30,798 nt of DNA. Source: Zygnema cylindricum. Taxonomy: Eukaryota > Streptophyta > Zygnematophyceae > Zygnematales > Zygnemataceae. A model generated the notes under the pieces. That model did not search any database. It had not been told where the DNA came from and was given only the letters and a program-made list of their open reading frames with translations. Shown in pieces: positions 21,101 to 28,268 of this stretch. The translations under genes were made by a program, and so were the position numbers. Positions within the stretch are counted from its first letter, which is position 1. The number at the start of each line of letters is the position of its first letter. The DNA lies in the NCBI GenBank assembly GCA_037447655.1, contig JBBHKE010001177.1, positions 128,165-158,962 of the forward strand, given 5' to 3'.

Positions 21101-24100
21101 AAAAATGGTACTTGCTAAACAAAAAAACGCATGGCACTATCTGTCACAGGTATGCTGACGTGAGAAAGATGTATTAGATTTTATTAGAATAACATCATAA
21201 CTAGTGTGGACCCGCTATTGTAAAGTCGGAAAGATGATGTAATTTTACCGGGCCGCGTACACGGGTTACATGCAATCGACATGTTCCCTTTTTTTTTTTT
21301 TTTGGTGATTAGTGTGGCCTAATGTTTCATGTTAAGTCAGGTTTTATTCAGTTTCCAGGGACTTTTTGAGTTTTACAATACTTTATACTCTTACGTATTG
21401 GTAAAACAATGAAAGCTCAAATGCTTAAATACTCAAATGTCAAACATCCTGTGAGGTCTAAGTTTTTGACAAGCCAAAAAAAAGAGTGCTTGAATTGCGC
21501 ATATATACAAAACAATGGTTAAAAAAACCATACATTGGTCATCGTATTTAGTGTGGATTGAAAAGTTGCTTGACTCCGGCATTAGTTTGCTTGGCACAAA
21601 CAAAAACTACAACACACATCACTATTGCAGTTAGTAAATTATAAGTGTTAAAGCAGATTTAGTATAAACTACAGTACATTATGTTTTGCCAAGTGCCTCA
21701 TTATGGGCCACTTAGCTAAAGTGTTATTAACAACAATTTGTGACCATAGGTCATAGATATACTCACTCGAATTAGTATTATAAACACTAATGGCAATGGG
21801 CAGCATAATGTGGCCCAGATTAACACATGAAGGTGGCAAATACAAAATAAATAGACAATGAGAGTGAAGTAGAGACCACATTTGCCATGAAAAAAATATG
21901 ATACCACAGGATAAAGGATAAAGGATATTTGCCCGTAAAAAATTATAGACTGCCATCTGGCAGATCATAAGAACCAGAATGAGAGAGACAGGACAAAGCA
22001 AGAGAAGAGAGAGATAATACAAAGGGACCAAGAGATAGAGAGGGATGAGAGAAAGAGAGGCATAGAGCGACAGGGAGAGAGAGAAAAACGGAGAGAGTGA
22101 GATGGAGAGAGCGAGAGAGAGGAAGGGGGAGGGATCACCAGCAAAGGTGCTCAGGCTCTTCAAGGACAGCCACATCAGCTTCTTCATCCAGTATGTATTC
22201 TGTGACGTCACTTCCTGTTTTTCATCCAATCAAATTCAAGCTTCAAAAAGGCAAACTGGCAAACAGAGACAAAATATGGCCCAATAAAGAAAAACGGACC
22301 CAAAAGGGACTGGTACAAAAAGACAAACGGGCCAAAAAAGACGAACTGGCCCAAAAAATTAACTCACTGTCCAAAGGGAAGATGCTGCCCTTTCGTGCAT
22401 CATACCACGCGTCATAAAATAAAATTCGCATTTTTGTACGAATGTTCAATCTCTTCTCCACCCAATTTTGAACATAAGAGGCTTGTTCTTCTCGACTACT
22501 AAAAACAGTTCCTGTGTATACTGCATTTTGTTGGTCTATTGGGATCCATGGAAACAAAATCGTGACTCGTAAATTGTGGTATTGCTCCAAATAAGCGGCT
22601 CGAAGAAGAGGATTGATGCTCGTGCCTGCAGTTAACAATAAACAAATCAGAGGGACAACCAAATTGAAAAGTGACAAAAATAGTCAAACCTATGCAGTTA
22701 AAAAAAAATCGAATCGGAGTGGCAGAAACTAAGATAGTATCTAAGTTGAAAAGTGGTAAAAATAGTCAAACTGAAGCAGATGAAGAGAATCATATTGGGG
22801 AGACAGAAACTGAGACAGAAACTAAGTTGAATTGTAGGAAAAAAGCCAAAACTATGCAGTTAAAAAAGAATCGAATCGGAGAAACAGAAACTGATTGAAA
22901 AATGGGAAAAATAATTAAAGTCTATGAGGTTAAAAAATAATCAAATGGGAGAGAAAAAAACTGAGACAGAAACAAAGTTCAAAAACTAAAAAAATAGTCC
23001 AACCTGGATTGAAAAAGAACTAGTTTCAAAACAAACTTTTTCAGAAGTTGTTCAGAAGAAAAGTGAATTTGTAATTTTATTTTATTTTATGCTAGAAGAA
23101 TGAGCATGATTATTGTCGTTAAAAAAAAAAGAAATGGGAGAAACAGAAACTAAGTTGAGCAGTAAAAAGAAAATCAAAATCTAGAGTTAAAATAAAATTC
23201 GCCTTTATCCTAACTCATTCAGAAGAAAAACTAAACCGTAATGCAATGTGAATATTCAAAAAAAAGAGACGAATATTCAATTCAATTTAACAAAGAGATT
23301 TCCAAAAAGGAACGGAAGGAAAACGAGAATACCTGTGAGCCATGGGAGACAGGCGGTTGTAACAATTGTCACAATATAGTCGCCTCTTGTTATCTCCAAA
23401 GGGTGGGAGGGAACTACCGATGGGAACTGAAAAACTTCGGAAATGAAAGGTCTGTGATAATCCAAAGCAGCCAAACGACGGACGGCCAACTCCTGTTTCT
23501 TCTGATACACCAACTTTTTCTCTCTCTTTTTAAACAGAGAGAGCAATTGTTGATCGCCAAAATCCAGCGGCCTCCCTGTACACATTTCTTCCACCATTTG
23601 ACATTTCTTTGTTATTCCCAAAATTGTTCATAATGTTATGATCACTCGGCTAAAGTAATTAAGCCTTCAAATGTTTAACAGTTAAGTTTTTCGGGGGTTT
23701 AAATGATGTAGTTTAAACTATAAAAAATGTAGATATTTCTAGAATTGCGTGTGATCACATAGTTGGCTCATCCGCATCTTTCCAGCCAGGTTTTGATTTT
23801 GGTTTCTTTGATCCACGAATTTCTATTGCATCGTCAAGAAACATCAAAGAAACATCAACTATGTTAAAACTGAACGTTAAAATTCTACGCCAAATGCTTC
23901 GTTTTTTTTTTTTTTTGTAAACGTCATAGAATTTTGACTATAGGCCACGTAGCTTCAGTCAAATATCAACCAATGTTGCAATCGAGCTCTAGATTTGTAA
24001 GCTAAATGGTTCTTTAAGAAATTGAATGTTGAATCCCATTTGATTCACACGACCAATATTGAAATTTTAATTATTCAATGTTCAACGTCGAAATTGAACA

Positions 24101-25235
24101 TCCATTAAAATGTTGAAATTGAAATGTCATTGATTTCTCAAGACTAACCATGGAATTCCAAAGAAACATCCATCAATGTTGAAAATTAATGTTTGAATTC
24201 TATGTCAATTAAAAATTGCAAGGACATTCTCATCGAGGTTCGATGACTTTCAATGATACACAATTCTATAAAGTAGAAAAAAAACAATTGATATGGTCTT
24301 GAAGACATGCATTTTGTCGTGCACAAAATTTGAGTTTTGAATAGACTTTTTAAGGTTAAAAATGGTTTTAAGCATTTGAGCGATAGGATTTAAACGTTTA
24401 AACAACAGCAAGTCCAGGGGATATCATGTCCAACACTATAGTCAGCCTTTTTAGGGCGTGATTTCAGAGTTTTCAGACATAATTATGATTGCTCGTTTAA
24501 AACATATTAAAAAAAAAGTTACAAGAAATAAATTTTCAAGGATTTCAAAAACTTACATCGGGGACCGTGTGCATAATAGTATTTGTATCCATTGCTTACA
24601 ACCGCTTCTAATGAGGAAAATTGTCTTTTTCGATGCCAACAACTTAGTCCTTGCTGTATTTTCCTCCATGGATTCTCAGGTACAGTTAGGGATTCAAATT
24701 TTTGATTCCTAAATTGCTGGGTTCCTATTGGTTGGAATGCATATTGGAAAAAAGGAAGAGGAGGAGGAGGAGATGGTTGCTGAGATTCTGTTGAAAATTC
24801 CGTTGAACTGGAAGGAGGATTTATGGATACAGTATTTCTAGAATCATTTTTTTCAGGGTTTTTGAAAGTTACAAGAGAGTCACCTTGCATCCTTTCTGGC
24901 ACACCAACATTTTGCTTAAAAAAACTTATGTTAAAAAAACGGGAGAATGTGTTGGATGAAGGTTTTCCAGAACGATTTTCAAAAGATTCGATTGGTAAAT
25001 AAGGCTGACTCTCAGTTTTAGGGTTTCTAGTTGTATTGATTTTTCTAGGGATTTTCTTTGTACTACTGTATTTTTGTCCATACTTTACAGTTTTGTCAGC
25101 TGATTGGAAAAGCTGGTCTCCCTCATTATCACTAAAATGTACGGAAGTGTACGGTTCTGGAGCTGAAGAGTTGCTCCTTTCATTAACATTTGTTTTTGTC
25201 CCATTATTAGTGTTGCCCGGACGCTCTACCTCCAT
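14428..25235 (-). CDS. DGD1: Digalactosyldiacylglycerol synthase (DGD family), spliced gene
   Basis: UDP-galactose-dependent GT4-type galactosyltransferase that adds a second galactose to MGDG to make DGDG, the bilayer lipid of plastid membranes; acts at the chloroplast outer envelope. Exons found (minus): 25235-24557, 23575-23333, 22625-22368, 22214-22139, 20917-20686, 19878-19810, 18586-18291, 17793-17734, 17402-17321, 16935-16854, 16151-16063 and 14476-14428. The first eleven join in phase to 722 codons. Signatures: [119 protein letters not shown]...LTWEA. One or more exons between 16062 and 14477 are missing. The N-terminus is unlike DGD1 and the catalytic part resembles both DGD1 and DGD2, so the paralogue is uncertain. 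Confidence 0.92.
15341..15416. repeat. (TC)n microsatellite
   Basis: About 38 TC dinucleotides with a single TG near the start, in the DGD intron after exon 11. The open frame through it (poly Ser-Leu) is an artefact. Confidence 0.95.
15725..16015. repeat. AACAAT/GATAAC/ATAACA hexamer-like microsatellite
   Basis: Nearly 300 bases built from AACAAC, AATAAC, GATAAC, CAATAC and CACAAT words. It stays open in several frames (poly-Asn/Asp/His on the plus strand, poly-Val/Ile on the minus), which is low complexity and not coding. It starts about 45 bases past the exon 11 donor. Confidence 0.92.
16063..16151 (-). CDS. DGD1: DGD exon 11: REPLPL...WEA
   Basis: Acceptor GGGACAG|TGGCCT, donor GAAGCG|GTGAGA, phase 0 at the end. 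Encodes AFSTALLRAMKREPLPLRAEQKRLLTWEA, matching VQEAMTKEPLPLTPEQMYNLSWEA. The expected next residues (ATxRF) must come from a further exon I could not place. Confidence 0.9.
16690..16830. repeat. TTGTACTTTGAAC minisatellite
   Basis: TTGTACTTTGAACTTGTACTTTATAT-type units of about 26 bases, at least three copies, grading into TTGTACT and ATATCC short repeats on each side. DGD intron 10. Confidence 0.85.
16854..16935 (-). CDS. DGD1: DGD exon 10: ADHPSNEFF
   Basis: Acceptor CTCTCAG|GTGGTG, donor CCCA|GTAAGT. Encodes [27 protein letters not shown]. With exon 9 it restores [15 protein letters not shown], the same length as [15 protein letters not shown]. Confidence 0.93.
16938..17135. repeat. GA-rich low-complexity tract adjoining DGD exon 10
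   Basis: Imperfect GAGAGGGAG repeats for about 200 bases. On the gene strand it is a long CT tract serving as the polypyrimidine region of the exon 10 acceptor. Confidence 0.9.
17228..17312. repeat. GA-rich tract between DGD exons 9 and 10
   Basis: GAGAGGAAGAGGGAGAGG-type repeat ending just 3' of the exon 9 donor on the minus strand. Confidence 0.85.
17321..17402 (-). CDS. DGD1: DGD exon 9: donor-sugar site
   Basis: Acceptor TTTTTAG|GTACAA, donor ATTGTG|GTAAGA. Encodes [27 protein letters not shown], nearly identical to the Arabidopsis block. The Glu in TAEALAMGK is in the region expected to contact the nucleotide sugar in GT4 enzymes. Confidence 0.94.
17734..17793 (-). CDS. DGD1: DGD exon 8: HGKKDHADPLLQK
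   Basis: 60 bases between TTGCAG|TCACAA and CAAAA|GTGAGT. Encodes HNLPMYFHGKKDHADPLLQ with split codons at both ends. Matches the LNFLKGRDHADDALHK block of DGD1. Confidence 0.88.
17903..18077. mobile_element. Element E (TA-flanked MITE, ATTAGTGTGGA ends)
   Basis: ATTAGTGTGGA at the left and TCCACACTAAT at the right are perfect inverted repeats, flanked by TA on both sides, 175 bp apart. This fits a Tc1/mariner (Stowaway-like) element in a DGD intron. Single ends with the same word occur near 21306 and 21548 and (weaker) at 29735. Confidence 0.65.
18145..18206. repeat. (GA)n microsatellite
   Basis: About 24 near-perfect GA units followed by TATAGAGAGAGTGAGAG in the DGD intron after exon 7. 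Confidence 0.95.
18291..18586 (-). CDS. DGD1: DGD exon 7, with a Ser/Asn-rich inserted loop
   Basis: Acceptor TTGACAG|GTTCTT, donor TCGAG|GTATTT. Encodes [17 protein letters not shown], then about 55 low-complexity residues (SEDSSSSLDLSSSPSSLNG...NGVTNGVNGAST), then RVDVYGSGFDEEEV. The flanks match VWAKGYRELIDLMAKH and LDVYGNGEDAVEV, which in Arabidopsis are separated by only about ten residues. Confidence 0.88.
18784..19169. mobile_element. Element F (MITE with CCGTAGTACCCACCC ends)
   Basis: Perfect 15-bp inverted ends, CCGTAGTACCCACCC at 18784 and GGGTGGGTACTACGG ending at 19169. AGTTTCAGTA occurs immediately left (18774-18783) and again 12 bases right of the end (19182-19191), a possible target duplication. 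No coding content. DGD intron 6. Confidence 0.65.
19810..19878 (-). CDS. DGD1: DGD exon 6
   Basis: Exactly 23 codons between GTGACAG|GTGTCA and GGGAAG|GTGTGA: VSPQFLVDNQGGETREGCYFIGK. Corresponds to VNPKFL...GAYFLGK at the hinge between the two GT-B domains. Confidence 0.88.
20686..20917 (-). CDS. DGD1: DGD exon 5: HTNY and NVHG blocks
   Basis: Acceptor TTTTTCAG|GTACC, donor CATGGG|GTGAGC, one base plus 77 codons. Encodes [29 protein letters not shown]...IRLSAA...SIVCNVHG. Matches FNHVVGIVHTNYLEYIKR...LRLSAATQ...SVVCNVHG in Arabidopsis DGD1. A degenerate tandem copy of its 5' half lies in the intron just upstream (listed separately). Confidence 0.93.
21039..21121 (-). pseudogene. Degenerate duplicate of DGD exon 5 (5' half)
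   Basis: On the minus strand the sequence reads YHFSSPKCQIKLVWSVEIAHTNHIDSD then a stop. It aligns codon by codon with [25 protein letters not shown] of exon 5, about 195 bp downstream. The 3' splice site has decayed from TTCAG|GTACC to TAGCAAGTACC. The similarity continues into the flanking intron, so this is a tandem genomic duplication, now a relic. Confidence 0.8.
21595..21830. mobile_element. Family G element, partial copy
   Basis: Shares TACATTATGTTTTGCCA(A)GTG...TCATTATGGGCCACTTAG and neighbouring AAACACTAAT words with the copies near 4760 (inverted) and 27605. The ends are not defined. DGD intron 4. Confidence 0.4.
21985..22130. repeat. GA-rich tract adjoining DGD exon 4
   Basis: Imperfect AGAGAGA/GGGAGAG repeats from about 21985 to the exon 4 donor. 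Confidence 0.75.
22139..22214 (-). CDS. DGD1: DGD exon 4: [15 protein letters not shown] segment
   Basis: 76 bases between AACAG|GAAGTG and TGCTG|GTGATC. Encodes [26 protein letters not shown] with the final Trp codon split. DADIAILEEPEHLNW is one of the most conserved blocks of the family. Confidence 0.92.
22368..22625 (-). CDS. DGD1: DGD exon 3: GT-B N-terminal domain
   Basis: Acceptor ACTGCAG|GCACG, donor GGACA|GTGAGT. Encodes [48 protein letters not shown], and ILFYDAWYDARKGSIFPLD, collinear with the Arabidopsis proteins (NPLFRAAYL...EEQESYIRNWLEERI...FYPGKF...RSIFP). Confidence 0.92.
22645..23000. repeat. About 80-bp tandem repeats in DGD intron 2
   Basis: The order AAGT(T)GAAAA..AAAATAGTCAAAC, TATGCAGTTAAAAAA, TCGAATCGGAG, CAGAAACTGAGACAGAAACTAAGTTGA recurs at about 22660, 22745, 22830 and 22900 with drift. 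It starts about 20 bases 5' of the exon 3 acceptor on the gene strand. Confidence 0.75.
23333..23575 (-). CDS. DGD1: DGD exon 2: start of the glycosyltransferase domain
   Basis: Acceptor GTACAG|GGAGG, donor CTCACAG|GTATTC. A Lys/Arg-rich helix (LLSLFKKREKKLVYQKKQELAVRRL), then [25 protein letters not shown]. The last part matches HVAIVTTASLPWMTG, the first beta strand and loop of the DGD catalytic domain. Confidence 0.88.
24557..25235 (-). CDS. DGD1: DGD exon 1: disordered N-terminal extension
   Basis: ATG at 25235, 226 codons plus one base, donor CGAT|GTAAGT. The sequence is Ser/Asn/Pro/Gln-rich (NTNNGTKTN, PPSSSTEFSTESQQPSPPPPLP) and ends with ENPWRKIQQGL...GYKYYYAHGPR. It does not resemble the N-terminal extension of seed-plant DGD1 and has no obvious transit peptide or transmembrane helix. 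Joining to exon 2 is in phase (CGA T|GG AGG), giving GPRWRPLDFG. The family match starts only in exon 2, so membership of exon 1 rests on phase, strand and position. Confidence 0.65.
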
Positions 25236-25589
25236 AAAGTGTGAGAGAGGAGCAGAGAAGAGAGGAGTTTTCCAGCTTGAAAATTTGCTTTGCAGTGATT
25301 TACTAAGATTTTAGATGGCACTAAGTGTTGCAGAAACAATAAGTTATAATAGATTGGATTGTTTAGGTTTGTTTAGGGCACTTAGGGTTATTTCAGTTTC
25401 TTAAATTAATGATACAGCTTCAGTCGCGAATTTAGAAATCAGGAATGGAGTAACAATGTGGAAGAGAGAGGAGAAGAGAGAAAAAGGGAGGGAGGAGGGA
25501 GTATGAAATTAATACGTACATTACTGACCAGAGATCACAGTTCGAAAGTATATGCACTGAACTACAGTATACTACAGTACAGTACAGTA
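25236..25589. promoter_or_regulatory. Upstream region of the DGDG synthase gene
   Basis: 354 bases between the DGD start codon and element A2. It contains a GA-rich stretch (25455-25500) and a TACAGTACAG array next to A2. No confident TATA box. It probably holds the minus-strand promoter and 5' UTR by position. Confidence 0.35.
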
Positions 25590-26140
25590 CACCGCCAATC
25601 GTTATTAGCGTTGTGTACGCTAATTCCGTCCCGCTTTTTTTTATTATTTTTTTATTATTATTCTCCATTAGTGTAGTTCATTCTATTTTTTTCTTTATTC
25701 TATTTAGGGTTATTTTCAGTGCGTTGTCTCTTAAATAGAGTTGTGTACGGTCAGTTGTCAGACCGTACATAAATGTACCTTTTAAAGTTAAAAATTACAA
25801 TAAATTAGTTTTAGTATCCGCAGACGCATGAGAATGTGCGTTCTAAAAAAAAAACCCAATAGGTTTTAAAAAATCCCGTTCCCACATATTCGTCCGATAG
25901 CCGCGTTTTGACCGTGTGAATGTACGATTTGTGTACGATTTGTCAGATTTTGTATGGATACCTATATTAGTGCAAGCATGTTTGCGACCGCCTTTTTTTT
26001 TTTCAAAGATTCAAATTACCATAATCAAACAATTAGAATGTATGATTTTTTCCAAAATTTTCAAATTCTCAAATAGCGTACACCACTGTAATTACTATTA
26101 TACGCTAATCAAACTCCCACGCTAATAACGATTGGCGGTG
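25590..26140. mobile_element. Family A element A2 (TA-flanked MITE)
   Basis: Ends CACCGCCAATCGTTATTAGCG and CGCTAATAACGATTGGCGGTG form a perfect 21-bp inverted pair, with TA at 25588-25589 and 26141-26142. It aligns with A1 over nearly the full length. The left side abuts ACAGTACAGTACAGTA. Confidence 0.85.
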
Positions 26141-26142
26141 TA

Positions 26143-26638
26143 CCTCCTGAAACTTTGACAGGGTTGAGAGACAAGAGAGAAAGTGTTAGAGAGAGAAAAA
26201 AAAAAAAAAAAGATATAAAGGCAGATACCCAAGTAACTTCTAAGATTTGAGGAGACATGACTAAAAAAAACGACAAATTACGAGAGAGAGGGAAGGAGAG
26301 AGAGCTTAAAAACCGAGGAAGATGAATTAGTACTTGCTGGATTCCGGAAATTATTGTTTTTTTGACAAAGTCAATGAGTACCAAGCGATAAAAGTGGTGA
26401 AAATTAGTAAAAAAGAGTAATTTGACAAAAGAAAAACGGAAAAAAATTGAGATTATGAAATGGTTTCACGAGAGAGGCACTCTATCGGGCAACTCGAAGA
26501 GGTTTTTTGGAAATTTTTATATCATTATGGGATAAGGAATGCCTTCATTGAAAGACGAAAAAGGGCCATGGTTACAAATTCCCTCTTACAGAAAACAATT
26601 TTTTTTCCCTTTTTTCCTTTTTTTCCTTTTTTTTCAAA
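26143..26638. other. Intergenic region, no feature assigned
   Basis: GA-rich and poly-A/poly-T tracts. One 72-codon open frame on the plus strand (26460-26678, containing FWKFLYHYGIRNAFIERRKRAM) has no recognised domain. Confidence 0.3.
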
Positions 26639-27145
26639 ATGTTATATCACAAATCTTCAAATTTTGCATTTTTTGTAAATTCCATAAGAGCCATGGTTCA
26701 GAGGTCTTTCCAAAGGGTTGCTTGCTCTCCTTATCTTGTTTCTAATGTAGAAATGGCTTCTTCTCCACACTATGCAATAGGTAAATTGTCGACAGAATGT
26801 CACATACCATCTTGTCAAGTTGGCCAGATTGGTCAAACGGGTAAAATTGATAGAATTTGTCAAATTAGTAAATTGGGTCAAATTAGTAAATTGGGTGAAA
26901 TTAGACAAATGGGTGAAGTTGGTCTAATTGCTCAAATTGGTCAAATGGGTCAAATTTGGAAAACGGGTAAAATTGATAAAATGGGTCAAATTGGTAAAAT
27001 GGGTGAAGCTCGTCAAATTGGTCAGATGGGTCAAGTTAGTCAAATTGGTCAATCTGGTCCTTTTTTGAAGGGAAACAGTTTTTGTCAATTTAGTTCGATG
27101 ATGGCATCGGCGTCTCTGTCACAACAAGGACACGAGAATCAGGAG
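26639..27145 (+). CDS. Candidate upstream exon with Gly-X-aliphatic triplet repeat
   Basis: Open from ATG at 26639 (a second in-frame ATG at 26753, in context GAAATGGCT, is the better plant start) to a donor CAGGAG|GTGAGA, 507 bases in phase 0. Residues after about 61 form 27 triplets of the type G-Q-I, G-K-M, G-E-V, followed by FCQFSSMMASASLSQQGHENQE. The phase agrees with direct splicing to the SWIRM exon at 28063, so it could be the 5' coding exon of the FLD-like gene, but the first SWIRM helices are not in it. It may also be a chance frame through a minisatellite. Confidence 0.35.
26822..27064 (+). repeat. 9-bp minisatellite (GGTCAAATT-type), 27 units
   Basis: Twenty-seven consecutive 9-base units such as GGTCAAATT, GGTAAAATG and GGTGAAGTT with point differences but no length change, so the reading frame is kept throughout. 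Confidence 0.9.
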
Positions 27146-28062
27146 GTGAGATGCATTCCTTTTTGTTATTTAGTCCATTCCGTTTTACTGATGCATTCTC
27201 TTTCTTAATTATTCCTTTTAGTGGAGTCGCCGCATTTTTTTTCTTAGTTATTAGTTCATTCTTATAGATGCATTTTTTTGGTAAGTTACTTAGAGTGTCG
27301 CATTTCTTAATCGGTGTATAGAAAATTCAGGAAGGTAATGCTGGTCGGCGAATGGGAAAGCAAAACTTTCATTGAACACAAGTTTTTCTTCACTTATGTA
27401 AACTTCGACATTCATTGGTTCTACAATTTTGAAAAGAAAATTTAATTATTAAGGCAGGAATGAGCAACAAAACCAGGCAGTTTAATTACTGGATTCTTGA
27501 TGTTACAAAGATTTGTTTCAAAAAATCTTTCAAGGGGCTTATAGATTGCCTGTGGAAATTCTGCTTTTGACCAAAGGTCCCATTTTTTAGGCTGTTCTTC
27601 ATCAACTAACGCTAATATAGTTAGCGAAAAATTAGCGTTAACACTTTATTAGAATTACAACACGGAATTATGTTTTGCCACGTGGATCATTAGGGCTAAA
27701 ATAAACATTCCTCACTCGCTGCAATGTGAATACCCGTACTATTGTAATTAGTGTTACTAACACTATTTTATGATTTTGGGTTGTCTGTGATCGTATTAAG
27801 GTATACTGTGGTAAGCCAGTGGAAGCAAAACACGCTAGAATGATAATTAACCGCCCAAGTCACCTCCTTCTCTGATATCTTTTTTCATAATTTTGTTGAA
27901 CACTAACGAACAGTTTTGATCTATAAATCTACTTTTTGATAACCCACCGACGTCATTTCTCGTCAGTTCTGTTCACTGTGAATCGCTATTAATGTTAATA
28001 ACGCATGGGTTTTTGAATTGCACATCATCATTCTCACCATCAAAAAACTTGCTGCTTGCCAG
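27146..28062. other. Intron or 5' flank of the FLD-like gene
   Basis: AT-rich. It contains a family G remnant at about 27605-27790. An acceptor TTCAG|GAAGGTAATG near 27328 opens a short basic peptide (EGNAGRRMGKQNFH) before a stop. I found no exon for the start of the SWIRM domain. Confidence 0.35.
27605..27790. mobile_element. Family G element, partial copy with G-box
   Basis: AATTATGTTTTGCCACGTGGATCATTAGGGC matches the segment at about 21685. It includes CCACGTGG, a G-box, about 390 bp upstream of the SWIRM exon. The ends are not defined. Confidence 0.4.
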
Positions 28063-28268
28063 GTAATGGGGATTCTCCGCTCACAACACAAAAATCTTGC
28101 GGAGTCCTGTTTTAAGTTTCTTACTTCTCGAGGTTACATTAATTTTGGTGTGGCGCCAACTATTAAGGCTTCTATTCCGAGGGACCCGAGCAAAGCCAGT
28201 GTTATAATTGTGGGGGCAGGACTGGCAGGCCTCGCAGCAGCTCGCCAATTGTTGACATTTGGGCATAA
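28063..28268 (+). CDS. FLD: FLD-like exon: SWIRM end and FAD-binding motif
   Basis: Acceptor CTTGCCAG|GTAATG, donor CATAA|GTGAGT. Encodes VMGILRSQHKNLAESCFKFLTSRGYINFGVAPTIKA, a linker IPRDPSKAS, and VIIVGAGLAGLAAARQLLTFGH, the dinucleotide-binding GxGxxG fold. Confidence 0.92.

Noticed and set aside
28018-28062. Upstream extension of the SWIRM exon (LHIIILTIKKLAACQ)
   Set aside because: It lacks a start codon and has an intron-like composition ending in a good acceptor (CTTGCCAG), so it is taken as intron.
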